Positions 31,521 through 43,545 of a stretch of DNA of 64,000 nucleotides are shown piece after piece. Position numbers and translations under genes: made by a program. Source of the stretch: Malurus cyaneus samueli (taxonomy: Eukaryota > Chordata > Aves > Passeriformes > Maluridae); the NCBI GenBank assembly GCA_009741485.1, contig CM019228.1, positions 13,632,721 to 13,696,720 on the forward strand. The letters are read 5' to 3'. Numbering within the stretch: position 1 is the first letter of the stretch; every line of letters begins with the position of its first letter. The notes under the pieces are model-generated. The model made no database searches. It was not told where the DNA came from and worked only from the letters and a program-made list of their open reading frames with translations.

Positions 31521-33019
31521 CAAATTTCCATGCTCAGAAACCCATGAGAGCTCCAGCAGTTCTGAAAGGGGCACAGCTGGGGAGGGTCAGAGAGTCCCGA
31601 GCAAGAGGGGTTGGGAAAAAGAACCCACTCAGGGATCCTGGGCTGGAGCATTCCAGAGCTGAGGGGACAACTGGGAAACATCCCAGGAGATTGGGGTTTG
31701 TCAGTCAAGTGACCCCCAAACTTTTGGGATTTATCAGTCAAATGAACCACAAATGATTGGGGTTTATCAGTCAAGAAACCACAAAGGTTTGGGGTTTATT
31801 AGTCAGAAGACCACGGTTTGGAGTTTATCAGTCAGGTGAACCCCCAAGGTTTAGAGTTTATCAGTCAGGTGAACCAAAGGTTTAGAGTTTATCAGTCAGG
31901 TGAACCACAAGGTTTGGGGTTCATCAGTCAGGTGAGCCCCAGATGTTTGGGTTTGTCAGTAAATTGAGCAATGGAAGTTTGTGGTTAATCATTCAGGTGA
32001 ACAACAGTTTGGGGTTTATCAGTGAATTGAACCACAAAAGTTTGGGGTGTGTTGGTCAAGTGAACTGTGAAGGGTTGGGGTTTATCACTCAGGTGAACCA
32101 TGAAATTTTGGTGTTTGTCAGTCAAAAGAACCACAAAGGTTGGAGATTTATCAGTCAAGTGAACATGAAGATTTGGGATTTATCAGTCAGGTGAACATGA
32201 AAATTTGGGGTTTGTCAGTCAGGTGAGCCACGAAGGTTTGGGGTTCATCTGCCAGGTGAGCCCCAGAAGTTTGGGGTTTGTCAGTCAATTGAGCAGTGGA
32301 AGTTTGGGGTTAATCCATCAGGTGAACCACAAAGGTTTGGGGTTTATCAGTCAAGTGAGCCCCAAAAGTGAAGATAAACCCCATTTTATTTAGAAGTCTA
32401 AAGCGCAGGGTTTGGTTAGAAGTGCACAAAAAAGCCAAAGTTATCAGCTGAAAAATGGATGAAAATGTCTCATTTTAGATTGTCTGCATCTTCAAAAAAA
32501 TGAAGTATTGGTTGAGAGTCCCGAAAATCAGCTGCTCCCGGTGACTCTGTCACCTCAGGCATGGCCAGCCCCAGGTGTGCTCCCCAAAGTGACAGCCCTG
32601 CTCCAGCCCTGAGCTGGAGAGAAAAAATTGTCCATTAAAGCCAGGCTCATCCCATTCCCTCCATACATCATCCTCTGCACGGGTGTCTGGGAGCCACCTG
32701 GAGAAGGAAAATTGGGAGGTTTTCCCCTGGCAAACCATGAGAGCAGTAGATCTTGATTTAGGACGGCAAGGAGACTGAGAAACAGAGAGAGAACAGAAGT
32801 AAATGAAAGTGTAGAAATAATAAATGAAAAAAAAAAAGCCCCAAATAACAGAGCAAAGCTCACAGGTGTCTGAAAGACAAAGAACAAACACAGCTGGAAT
32901 TTGTCAATTTTAAGGGAAGAAAGAATACAATCACACCAAAAAAACCTCCTGCCCGCAGCCAGCTACAATTTGGGAATACAGACACATGGAAAGGAATAAT
33001 TTCAATTAAAGGATGCTGG
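31462..33019 (-). repeat. Inverted repeat 1, right arm
   Basis: Reverse complement of 29329-30865. It ends exactly at the N gap, so the contig end, not biology, sets its outer limit. It carries the matching 33-bp minisatellite and the matching T-rich segment. Confidence 0.93.
31691..32373. repeat. 33-bp minisatellite (right arm)
   Basis: Complement of the array at 29985-30640 with slightly different unit composition and length, as expected for two alleles or two independently drifting copies. Confidence 0.92.
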
Positions 33020-33044
33020 NNNNNNNNNNNNNNNNNNNNNNNNN
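33020..33044. other. Assembly gap of 25 N
   Basis: Twenty-five consecutive N separate the outer end of inverted repeat 1 from the outer end of inverted repeat 2. The fixed short run suggests a placeholder of unknown true length. Confidence 0.99.
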
Positions 33045-33756
33045 TATTATCGAATTGCATTAAAAAATATAGTAAAGAATGAAGAATTTTATTTTTATTA
33101 ATAATGAATAAAGAGTTTTATGCTTCCAGCTGAGCCATGAGGCAGAAAACAAGGAACAGGGGCTGTGGTTTGGACCTTTCCACTGCTCCAAGAGAAGTCC
33201 CATCTATCTGATGTGTCTCACATTCCCTGTTTTTAACCAGAGCAGACGATGCAGCATTTTCCACCAAGAAAGCTCAGAAGGAGTGGTGAAGAGCTCCCAT
33301 TATTCCAGCAGACAGGAAATATCCAATGTGGAGCTGGAGCGTGGGAGACGAGCAAGAACAAAGGATGGAAACGCAATTCCAGGGGAAATGGGGGAATCTT
33401 GCAGAGGGCTGGGCTGGATTTGGATCAGGTGCTTGAGACTTTGCTGATCCAAATCCCGGCCAGGAAAGGATTTTCCTGTTCTCTTTTGTTTTTTCTGCTT
33501 GTTTGGCTTTCTGCCCCTGAGATGAGGTATTGGAATTCCCTCTGCCCCCATTCTTCTCACAACTGCTTTGTGTCTTTATCTTGGGGATGTTCCATGGAGT
33601 TGGGAATTCCGGGAATTCCGTGCTCCCTGGATGTTTCCCACCTGATGCTCTGAGGGTGGAGCTGTGGCAGTCGTGGTTTCCCTGTCCTGTTTTCCCATAA
33701 TTTTTCCCTGTGGTGTGCACCCGTGTATGGAACAAGGAATCCCGAAAAAAAAATTG

Positions 33757-34160
33757 ATCACAGAATGATTTGGGATGGAAGACCTTAAGAGCCATCCCAT
33801 TCCACCCCTGCCATGGCAGGGCACCCTTCCCATCCCAGGCTGCTCCCACCCCAATGTCCAGCCTGGCCTGGACACTGCCAGGGATCCAGGGCAGCCACAG
33901 CTTCTCTGGGCACCCTGTGCCAGGCTCCCACCCTCCAGGGAACAATTCCTCCCAATATCCCATCATCCCTGCCCTCTGGCACTGGGAAGCCATTCCCTGT
34001 TCCTGTCCCTCCATCCCTTGTTCTCAGTCCCTCTCCAGCTCTCCTGTCAGGCACTAGAATGTTACAATTGGCTCACCTTGAAGCTTCTCTCTTCCAGACT
34101 GAGCTTTTTTCCCAGCTTTTCCTCCAGGCAGAGCTGCTCCATCCCATGGCCATCCACAGC
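33757..34160 (-). mobile_element. CR1 LINE 3' portion (left arm)
   Basis: Minus-strand CR1 from CAGTCTGGAAGAGAGAAGCT to the tail near 33757 (complement of CAGAATGATTTGGGATGGA). Compared with its partner at 42500-42895 it has about ten single-base deletions in short runs. Confidence 0.88.
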
Positions 34161-34734
34161 AGCAAGAGGAGATCCTGGGATATTTGTTATTCCTCATTCC
34201 CCTCCCTTGCTCCTCCCCATGGTGCAGTTTAATCCCAGCCCAACAATGCTGCTTAAAATGGATTTTCCCAAACTCCAAGATGAGTGCTCACAGCTCATCA
34301 GTACAAGTTTTGACTCTGGACCCTCTGTTCCAAAGCATTTCCAGGTCTCCTGAAGCTGTTCCTGATCCCCTCAGGGCCTGGCAGTGACATTGATACCATG
34401 AACTCCACCGGGTCACCCATTGGCAGCTCAGGCAGGGGAAGGGCAGAGCTCAGAAATCGATTAAAAACATCAAGATCCAATTGAAAATTATTTGATTCCC
34501 TTCTCCATCCAGGGAATTGAGGCTATGCAAGGGAGGCTTTCCACTGCATCCACAATTATTCAAGGCTGGAAGCTCTGAAAATCATTCATTTCTCCCTCAT
34601 TTTGTTGGAGAGACCCAGAATTCCCTGCTCCCGGGAATGGCCCCCAGAGACCACAGCTGCCAACTGAAACAGAGCAGGAGTTTGGAGAAGAAGCTGTTGG
34701 AGGAATCCTAGAGGAGGCACCAGGATGGTCAGAG
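34161..34734. other. Unique part of left arm
   Basis: No gene or repeat family is recognised. It is repeated, in reverse complement, in the right arm at 41936-42499. Confidence 0.55.
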
Positions 34735-35140
34735 GGATGAGCAGCTCTGCTGTGGGGAGAGGCTGGGAAAAATGGGATTGTCCAGTCTGGAGAAGAGACC
34801 AGGGGTGACCTCACTGTGGCCTCCCAGTGCCTGAGGGAGCCTCAGGAGAGTGGAGAGGACTGGGGACAAGGATGGAGGGACAGGACACAAGGAATGGCTT
34901 CCAGTGCCAGAGGGCAGGGATGGATGGGATATTTGGAAGGAATTGTTCCCTGGGAGTGGGGAGGCCCTGGCACAGGGTGCCCAGAGAAGCTGTGGCTGCC
35001 CCTGGATCCCTGGGAGCAGCAGGCCAGCTGGACATTGGGGCTGGGAGCACTGGGACAGTGGGAGGTTTCCCTGCCATGGCAGGGGTGACTGGTGGGCTTT
35101 CAGGTCCTTTCCAACACAAACCATTCCATGATTCGGTGAT
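34735..35140 (+). mobile_element. CR1 LINE 3' portion (left arm)
   Basis: GGGATTGTCCAGTCTGGAGA through GAAGCTGTGGCTGCCCCTGG and GGACATTGGGGCTGGGAGCA to CCTTTCCAACACAAACCATT CCATGATTCGGTGATT, with a clear octamer tail. Its partner at 41598-41935 lacks about 110 bp between GCAGGGA and GGACATTGG. Confidence 0.9.
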
Positions 35141-35879
35141 TTTGCATCCAGCCCTTATCTCTGCAAACCAGGCACTTCTGTGTGTCTCTCTGCAACCACT
35201 GCTGAAATTCTCAGTAATTCCTGAGAATTGCAGCTGAGGAAGCCAAAGAGCTTTTTCCCAAGTTCAGGGCAAGCTTTACCCATGCCAAAGCAGGAATCCA
35301 AGTGCCTGAACCTTTTTGAGCAACAGATGTGGGAAACAAAATGGCCTTTTTTTTTTTGGAATTCCAGGGAAAGAGGTGGCAAATCCTTCACTTTTTGAAA
35401 ATTATTCCCCAAATCCATCACCTCCTGTGATTCCTGTTTATCAGCCTCCAGCAGCTCCCAGGCCATTCCCACTCTGGGCTGCACTGGGGCTCTGGCTGGG
35501 CAGATAAGCTGGGGTGGCTTTCCATGATGGAGTGGCTGCACAAGCACTTCCAGCATGGAATCCTGTGTGGGATGCAGTTGAATAAAATCCTCTGGAATAT
35601 TCAGGTAGGAAATGTGGAAATTCACTGTTGTGTGCTCATCTGAAGGTTCTTGGGGAGCAAGCAGCAACGGGCACCCAGCACCTTCCACAGAACTGGGCTT
35701 CCCTGCAGGAAAATGGAAGCACAATTATTGGGAATAGTTTCACTTTTGATCAGTGTGAAGATGGCAGGTGACAGATTCCTGGGATTGTCCCATCCAGTGC
35801 TTTGTGCAGCCCCTTCTCTGACCTCCTGTCCATTGTGGCTCATCCTCTTCCTTCTGCAAGGAATGCAATCCCATCAGGA
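35141..35879. other. Unique part of left arm
   Basis: No gene is recognised. A 189-codon antisense frame (35155-35724) has no recognisable domain and is broken in the other arm. Confidence 0.5.
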
Positions 35880-36535
35880 GCTGTGAGGAATGAGATCCCA
35901 CAGGAGCTGTAGAATGAGATCCAACTGAGAAGAATCCCAGCAGGATCTCAGATGAGATCCCAATGAGCTAGGAATGAGATCCCAGAGCTGTCAGGAAGAG
36001 ATCCCACATGAGTGTAAGGAATGAGTTCCCAGGAGTAGTGTCCAGCAGGAGCGATGAAAGATCCAGCAGGAGCTGTGAGGAATGAGATCCCAGCAGGAGC
36101 TGTGAGGAATGAGATCCCACAGGAGCTGTGAGGATGAGATCCCAGCAGGAGCTGTGAGGAATGAGATCCCAGCAGGAGCTGTGAGGAATGAGATCCCATC
36201 AGGAGCTGTGAGGAATGAGATCCCATCAGGAGCTGTGAGGAATGAGATCCCTCAGGAGCTGTGAGGAATGAGATCCAGCAGGAGCTGTGAGGAATGAGAT
36301 CCATCAGGAGCTGTGAGGAATGAGATCCCAGCAGAGCTGTGAGGAATGAGATCCCAGCAGGAGCTGTGAGGAATGAGATCCCAGCAGGAGCTGTGAGGAA
36401 TGAGATCCAGAGCTGTGAAATCCGCAGGAGCTGTGAGGAATGAGATCCCAGCAGGAGCTCTCAAGATGAGATCCCACCATGAGTTCTAAGGAATGAGATC
36501 CCAGGAGCTGTCAGGAATGAGATCCCACCAGGACG
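35880..36535. repeat. 26-27-bp minisatellite (left arm)
   Basis: About 24 units near GGAGCTGTGAGGAATGAGAT plus CCCAGCA. The first third is ragged, with truncated units. The complement lies at 40127-40875. Confidence 0.93.
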
Positions 36536-37212
36536 TGCCTGGAAGCTGCAGTCCTTTGGGCATTGCTGACTCTGCCCAGTACACACTGGAATTGCTTCCC
36601 TCAGATTCACTGGGACCAGGAGAACCCCTGGTGCTCCAGAGCTCCAGATCCGGGGCAGATCCCAGCCTGGCTCGGTCAGCCCTGGGAGCTGCTGTGCCCA
36701 CCAGGACATGGCTCCTTTTTTCCCTGTATTTTTCAGGGAATGAAAAATTGAGAGGCAGACTCAGATCCTGGGTGGAAAGCGTGCAGAGAATCCCTGTCCT
36801 GATCAGCCTGATGGCTCCAGGGATAACAGCTCTTCCCAGGAATTTTCATTTCATTGCTTGGCCAAGGCAATGTGGGGTGAACTCAGGTCCTGGGACTCCC
36901 CAAGAGGGGAAGAGAAGTGAGATGGATTCTTGGGATTGAGCCCTCCTCTCCAGCAGGGGGTGAGGGGGGTTTGATTCCAGAGAATTTGTGCAGAGGAGGA
37001 GGAGGAGACAGTGAACCATCCTTGTTCTTGATGAGTCCAGAGTGGACAACTGAGCTCCTCTTGCTCCCAGAGCTGGGAATGCTCTCCCTGACCTCCCACC
37101 CTGCCCTGCTGATTCCAGGATTTTCCTGCTTCTCAGATGTTCCATTTTCAAGAATTTCCCAGGTTGCTGCTCCTAAAGGGACAGCCTGAGCCAGCTGCAA
37201 CCATCAGGCTGA
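36536..37212. other. Unique part of left arm
   Basis: No gene or repeat family is recognised. It matches the right arm at 39450-40126. Confidence 0.55.
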
Positions 37213-37610
37213 AATCATGGGATCATGGAATGGTGTGGAAAGGACCTTAGAACCCATCCTGTGCCACCCCTGCCATGGCAGGGACACCTCCACTGTCCCA
37301 GGCTGCTCCCAGCCCCAATGTCCAGCCTGGCCTTGGCACTGCCAGGGATCCAGGGGCAGCCACAGCTTCTCTGGGCACCTGTGCCAGGGCCTGCCACCCT
37401 CCCAGGGAACAATTCCCCCAATATCCCATCCATCCCTGCCCTCTGGCACTGGAAGCCATTCCCTGTGTCCTGTCCCTCATCCCTCCATCCCTTGTCCCAT
37501 CCCTCTCAGCTCTCCTGAGCCCCTTTAGCCCTCAAGCAGAGACATGCAGCCCTGGAGCAGCTCCGTGGCCTCCTCTGGACTCCTCCAGCAGCTCCCAGTC
37601 CTCCTGTGCT
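37213..37610 (-). mobile_element. CR1 LINE 3' portion (left arm, full allele)
   Basis: Minus-strand CR1 with tail complement ATCATGGAATGGTGTGGAAA and inner part GCAGCTCCGTGGCCTCCTCT. The right arm keeps only the outer ~120 bp, at 39345-39450. A short TCCCAG-type direct repeat flanks the missing piece (37294-37302 and 37592-37597). Confidence 0.9.
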
Positions 37611-38170
37611 GGGCGCTGGGGGTGGGGGTCTCACCTGAGTGGGCACAGGGACAGAACCCCCCTCCCCTGCTGCCCACGCTGGGGGCTCAGCCCAGGGCCA
37701 GGGGGATTTTAGAGTTGGGGCAGGTCCAACCCTCACCCACCAGCACCCAAATCCTTCTCCCAGGGTTGCTCCATCTGCTCATCCTGGTCCTGGATTCATC
37801 CCGGGGTTGCCCTGAGTGCACTTGGTGCTGTTAAACCCCATGAAACCCCCATGGGTCCCTTCAGGAGCTCAACCCCATTCCCCAGGGTGGCCCTGTTCTT
37901 CAACTGTGGTGATCTCGCAATCCAGGAGTTGTTTCTCCCATGAGAAATTTGGTGAAATCTCCCTTTTCCCACTCCACCCATGTTTCGACAGATATTTTCA
38001 ACACCTGCCACACCAGGTTAGGGTTTTTAGGTATTTTTTTCCCCTCCTTTTCGTGAAGAATGCCAAGTGTGATTTTCACCTTGCCACCCCTTTTCTACTT
38101 TGTGACTTTACAAATGTTTTCAATACATGAAAGCGACACTGTGACAAATTCACTTTTCTTGTTCAGCTCC
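37611..38170. other. Unique part of left arm
   Basis: No gene is recognised. It ends TTGTTCAGCTCC, immediately before the shared spacer. Confidence 0.55.
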
Positions 38171-38765
38171 ATCACTTTCCAAAGTTGGGAAAGTTTTGAG
38201 AAGCTGTGAGTGAAAAAAGGGGGAAAAAAGGAAGGAAAGGGCAAAGAAAAAATACTGATTTTCTTGGCATTCATCTGCAAAAACAAGGAAGGATAAAACT
38301 GCTGTCCCAGCCCAGGGAGTTGTTGGAATTTGGGGGACACAGGCCCTTAGAAAAAGGCAGCTGGGGCTGCCGAGGTGATCATGGGGTGATGGAATGGTCT
38401 GGTTTGGAAGGGACTTAAAAATCCTCTCATTCCATGGGCAGGGACACCTCCCACTGTCCCAGGCTGCTCCCAGCCCCAATGTCCAGCCTGGCCTTGGACA
38501 CTGCCAGGGATCCAGGGGCACCACAGCTCTCTGGGCACCCTGTGCCAGGGCCTCCCCACCCTCCCAGGGAACAATCCTTCCCATATCCCATCCATCCCTG
38601 CCCTCTGGCACGGGAAGCCATTCCCTGTGTCCTGTCCCTCCATCCTTTGCCCCAGTCCCTCTCCAGCTCTCCTGGAGCCCCTTTAGGCCCAAAAGGGGCT
38701 CTGAGCTCTCCCTGAGCCTTCTCCTCTCCAGGTGAGCACCCCAGCTCTCCCAGCCTGGCTCAATG
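38171..38765. repeat. Shared spacer, copy 2
   Basis: Same segment and orientation as 30866-31461. It starts TCACTTTCCAAAGTTGGGAA and ends CCCAGCCTGGCT, followed by a few extra bases (CAATG). A minus-strand CR1 occupies 38386-38760 and stops abruptly at its inner end, where copy 1 continues into more CR1. Confidence 0.92.
38386..38760 (-). mobile_element. CR1 LINE 3' portion cut by breakpoint
   Basis: Same CR1 as 31078-31520 up to GAGCCAGGCTGGG (minus-strand reading). Upstream of that point the sequence is unrelated, which marks the derived breakpoint. Confidence 0.88.
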
Positions 38766-39344
38766 GGAGCTGAACAAGAAAAGTGAATTTGTCACAGTGT
38801 CACTTTCATGTATTGAAAACATTTGTAAAGTCACAAAGTAGAAAAGGGGTGGCAAGGTGAAAATCACACTTGGCATTCTTCATGAAAAGGAGGGGAAAAA
38901 TACCTGAAAACCTAAAAACCCAAACCTGGTGTGGCAGGTGTTGAAAATATCTGTCGAAACATGGATGGAGTGGGAAAAGGGAGATTTCACCAAATTTCTC
39001 ATGGGAGAAACAACTCCTGGATTGTGAGGTCACCACAGTTGAAGGACAGGGCCACCCTGGGGAATGGGGCTGAGCTCCTGAAGGGACCTATGGGGATTTT
39101 GTGGGCTTCAACAGCACCAAGGGCACTCAGGGCAACCCTGGGATGAATCTAGACTCAGGATGAGCAGATGGAGCAACCCTGGGAGAAGGATTTGGGTGCT
39201 GGTGAATGAGGGTTGGACCTGCCCCAACTCTAAAATCCCCCTGTGCCCTGGGCTGAGCCCCCAGCGTGGGCAGCAGGGGAGGGGGGTTCTGTCCCTGTGC
39301 CCTGCTCAGGTGAGACCCCACCCCAGCCCTGGGCCCAGCACAGG

Positions 39345-39450
39345 AGGGACCTGGGACAGTGGGAGGTGTCCCTGCCATGGCTGGGGTGGCACAGGATGGG
39401 CTCTAAGGTCCTTTCCACCCCACATCGTTCCATGATCCCATGATTTCAGC
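39345..39450 (+). mobile_element. CR1 LINE 3' end (deleted allele)
   Basis: GACCTGGGACAGTGGGAGG to CTCTAAGGTCCTTTCCACCC and the tail. It corresponds to the outer part of 37213-37610. The inner ~290 bp is absent. Confidence 0.85.
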
Positions 39451-40126
39451 CTGATGGTTGCAGCTGGCTCAGGCTGTCCCTTTAGGAGCAGCAACCTGGG
39501 AAGTTCTTGAAAATGGAACATCTGAGAAGCAGGAAAATCCTGGAATCAGCAGGGCAGGGTGGGAGGGCAGGGAGAGCATTCCCAGCTCTGGGAGCAAGAG
39601 GAGCTCAGTTGTCCACTCTGGACTCATCAAGAACAAGGATGGTTCACTGTCTCCTCCTCCTCCTCTGCACAAATTCCCTGGAATCAAACCCCCCTCACCC
39701 CCTGCTGGAGAGGAGGGCTCAATCCCAAGAATCCATCTCACTTCTCTTGCCCCTCTTGGGGAGTCCCAGGACCTGAGTTCACCCCACATTGCCTTGGCCA
39801 AGCAATGAAATGAAAATTCCAGGGAAGAGCTGTTATCCCTGGAGCCATCAGGCTGATCAGGACAGGGATTCTCTGCACGCTTTCCACCCAGGATCCGAGT
39901 CTGCCTCTCAATTTTTCATTCCCTGAAAAATACAGGGAAAAAAGGAGCCATGTCCTGGCGGGCACAGCAGCTCCCAGGGCTGACCCGAGCCAGGCTGGGA
40001 TCTGCCCCGGATCTGGAGCTCTGGGAGCACCAGGGGTTCTCCTGGTCCCAGTGAATCTGAGGGAAGCAATTCCAGTGTGTACTGGGCAGAGTCAGCAATG
40101 CCCAAAGGACTGCAGCTTCCAGGCAC

Positions 40127-40875
40127 GTCCTGGTGGGATCTCATTCCTGACAGCTCCTGGGATCTCATTCCTTAGAACTCATGGTGGGATCTCATTCTTG
40201 AGAGCTCCTGCTGGGATCTCATTCCTCACAGCTCCTGCTGGGATCTCATTCCTCACAGCTCCTGATGGCTATAATCCTGTGGGATCTCATTCCTCACAGC
40301 TCCTGATGGGATCTCATTCCTCACAGCTCCTGTGGGATCTCATTCCTCACAGCTCCTGCATGGGATCTCATTCCTCACAGCTCCTGTGGGATCTCATTCC
40401 TCACAGCTCCTGATGGGATCTCATTCCTCACAGCTCCTGCTGGGATCTCATTCCTCACAGCTCCTGATGGGATCTCATTCCTCACAGCTCCTGATGGGAT
40501 CTCATTCCTCACAACTCCTGCTGGGATCTCATTCCTCACAGCTCCTGCTGGGATCTCATTCCTCACAGCTCCTGTGGGATCTCATTCCTCACAGCTCCTG
40601 CTGGGATCTCATTCCTCACAGCTCCTGCTGGGATCTCATTCCTCACAGCTCCTGATGGGATTTCATTCCTCACAACTCCTGGGAACTCATTCCTTACAAC
40701 TCATGGTGGGATCTCATTCCTGACAGCTTCTGGGATCCCATTCCTGACAATTCCTGCTGGGATTTCATTCCTTACAATTCCTGCTGGGATCTCATTGCTC
40801 ACAGATGGGTTCTCATTCTTGAGAGCTCCTGCTGGGATCTCATTCCTCACAGCTCCTGATGGGATTGCATTCCTT
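40127..40875. repeat. 26-27-bp minisatellite (right arm)
   Basis: About 27 units of the complement (CTGATGGGATCTCATTCCTC plus ACAGCTC). The units are regular, with clean TGATGGG, TGCTGGG and TGTGGG variants. It is longer and tidier than the left-arm array. Confidence 0.94.
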
Positions 40876-41597
40876 GCAGAAGGAAGAGGATGAGCCACAA
40901 TGGACAGGAGGTCAGGGAAGGGGCTGCACAAAGCACTGGGATGGGACAATCCCAGGAATCTGTCACCTGCCATCTTCACACTGATCAAAAGTGAAACTAT
41001 TCCCAATAATTGTGCTTCCATTTTCCTGCAGGGAAGCCCAGTTCTGTGGAAGGTGCTGGGTGCCCGTTGCTGCTTGCTCCCCAAGAACCTTCAGATGAGC
41101 ACACAACAGTGAATTTCCACATTTCCTACCTGAATATTCCAGAGGATTTTATTCAACTGCATCCCACACAGGATTCCATGCTGGAAGTGCTTGTGCAGCC
41201 ACTCCATCATGGAAAGCCACCCCAGCTTATCTGCCCAGCCAGAGCCCCAAGTGCAGCCCAGAGTGGGAATGGCCTGGGAGCTGCTGGAGGCTGATAAACA
41301 GGAATCACAGGAGGTGATGGATTTGGGGAATAATTTTCAAAAGTGAAGGATTTGCCACCTCTTTCCCTGAATTCCAAAAAAAAAAAGGCCATTTTGTTTC
41401 CCACATCTGTTGCTCAAAAAGGTTCAGGCGCTTGGATTCCTGCTTTGGAATGGGTAAAGCTTGCCCTGAACTTGGGAAAAAGCTCTTTGGCTTCCTCAGC
41501 TGCAATTCTCAGGAATTACTGAGAATTTCAGCAGTGGTTGCAGAGAGACACACAGAAGTGCCTGGTTTGCAGAGATAAGGGCTGGATGCAAAATCAC

Positions 41598-41935
41598 CGA
41601 ATCATGGAATGGTTTGTGTTGGAAAGGACCTGAAAGCCCACCCAGTGCCACCCCCTGCCATGGGCAGGGACACCTCCCACTGTCCCAGGTCACTCCCAGC
41701 CCCAATGTCCTCCCTGCCCTCTGGCACTGGGAAGCCATTCCCTGTGTCCTGTCCCTCCATCCCTTGTCCCCAGTCCCTCTCCAGCTCTCCTGTAGGCTCC
41801 CCTCAGACACTGCAAGGCCACAGTGAGGTCACCCCTGGTCTCTTCTCCAGACTGGACAATCCCATTTTTCCCAGCCTCTCCCCACAGCAGAGCTGCTCAT
41901 CCCTCTGACCATCCTGGTGCCTCCTCTAGGATTCC
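41598..41935 (-). mobile_element. CR1 LINE 3' portion (right arm, deleted allele)
   Basis: Minus-strand partner of 34735-35140 with tail complement CGAATCATGGAATGGTTTGT. An internal ~110 bp is missing at a GGA microhomology. Confidence 0.88.
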
Positions 41936-42499
41936 TCCAACAGCTTCTTCTCCAAACTCCTGCTCTGTTTCAGTTGGCAGCTGTGGTCTCTGGGGGCCAT
42001 TCCCGGGAGCAGGGAATTCTGGGTCTCTCCAACAAAATGAGGGAGAAATGAATGATTTTCAGAGCTTCCAGCCTTGAATAATTGTGGATGCAGTGGAAAG
42101 CCTCCCTTGCATAGCCTCGATTCCCTGGATGGAGAAGGGAATCAAATAATTTTCAATTGGATCTTGATGTTTTTAATCGATTTCTGAGCTCTGCCCTTCC
42201 CCTGCCTGAGCTGCCAATGGGTGACCCGGTGGAGTTCATGGTATCAATGTCACTGCCAGGCCCTGAGGAGATCAGGAACAGCTTCAGGAGACCTGGAAAT
42301 GCTTTGGAACAGAGGGTCCAGAGCCCAAACTTGTACTGATGAGCTGTGAGCACTCATCTTGGAGTTTGGGAAAATCCATTTTAAGCAGAGTTGTTGGGCT
42401 GGGATTAAACTGCACCATGGGGAGGAGCAAGGGAGGGGAATGAGGAATAACAAATATCCCAGGACCTGCTCTTGCTGCTGTGGATGGCCATGGGATGGA

Positions 42500-42895
42500 G
42501 CAGCTCTGCCTGGAGGAAAAGGTGGGAAAAAAGCTCAGTCTGGAAGAGAGAAGCTTCAAGGTGAGCCAATTGTAACGTTCTAGTGCCTGACAGGAGAGCT
42601 GGAGAGGGACTGAGAACAAGGGATGGAGGGACAGGACACAGGGAATGGCTTCCCAGTGCCAGAGGGCAGGGATGGATGGGATATTGGGAAGGAATTGTTC
42701 CCTGGGAGGGTGGGGAGGCCCTGGCACAGGGTGCCCAGAGAAGCTGTGGCTGCCCCTGGATCCCTGGCAGTGTCCAAGGCCAGGCTGGACATTGGGGCTG
42801 GGAGCAGCCTGGGACAGTGGGAGGTGTCCCTGCCATGGCAGGGGTGGAATTGGATGGGCTTTAAGGTCTGTCCCATCCCAAATCATTCTGTGACT
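42500..42895 (+). mobile_element. CR1 LINE 3' portion (right arm)
   Basis: The best preserved CR1 in the window: CTCAGTCTGGAAGAGAGAAG, CAGGAGAGCTGGAGAGGGAC, CTTCCCAGTGCCAGAGGGCA, GGTGCCCAGAGAAGCTGTGG, GGACATTGGGGCTGGGAGCA and CCATGGCAGGGGTGG, to CCCATCCCAAATCATTCTGT GACTCC. Confidence 0.92.
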
Positions 42896-43384
42896 CCACA
42901 TTTTGTTATTTCGGGATTCCTTGATTCCATACACGGGTGCATCACCCACAGGGAAAAATCTATGGGAAAACAGGACAGGGAAACCACGACTGCCACAGCT
43001 CCACCCTCAGAGCATCAGGTGGGAAACATCCAGGGAGCACGGAATTCCCGGAATTCCCAACTCCATGGAACATCCCCAAGATAAAGACACAAAGCAGTTG
43101 TGAGAAGAATGGGGGCAGAGGGAATTCCAATACCTCATCTCAGGGGCAGAAAGCCAAACAAGCAGAAAAAACAAAAGAGAACAGGAAAATCCTTTCCTGG
43201 CCGGGATTTGGATCAGCAAAGTCTCAAGCACCTGATCCAAATCCAGCCCAGCCCTCTGCAAGATTCCCCCATTTCCCCTGGAATTGCGTTTCCATCCTTT
43301 GTTCTTGCTCGTCTCCCACGCTCCAGCTCCACATTGGATATTTCCTGTCTGCTGGAATAATGGGAGCTCTTCACCACTCCTTCT

Positions 43385-43545
43385 GAGCTTTCTTGGTGGA
43401 AAATGCTGCATCGTCTGCTCTGGTTAAAAACAGGGAATGTGAGACACATCAGATAGATGGGACTTCTCTTGGAGCAGTGGAAAGGTCCAAACCACAGCCC
43501 CTGTTCCTTGTTTTCTGCCTCATGGCTCAGCTGGAAGCATAAAAC
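43385..43545. repeat. Outer-arm element with diverged third copy
   Basis: GGTGGAAAATGCTGCATC, GGTTAAAAACAGGGAATGTG, AGACACATCAGATAGATGG and TTCTGCCTCATGGCTCAGCT recur with about 85-90% similarity at 45725-45890, and in complement in the left arm near 33130-33285. Confidence 0.7.

Larger units (their letters stand above)
33055..38170 (+). repeat. Inverted repeat 2, left arm
   Basis: About 5.1 kb whose reverse complement matches 38766-43606. Blocks such as 33249-33653 and 34560-34814 translate identically to their partners. Elsewhere this arm is full of single-base losses in short runs, especially at 33800-34060 and 35940-36060. It has two CR1 segments (about 290 and 110 bp) that are missing in the right arm. 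Confidence 0.93.

Noticed and set aside
35880..40875. CRISPR-like arrays of 26-27-bp repeats
   Set aside because: The units are directly adjacent with no unique spacers, and the DNA is vertebrate. These are minisatellites.
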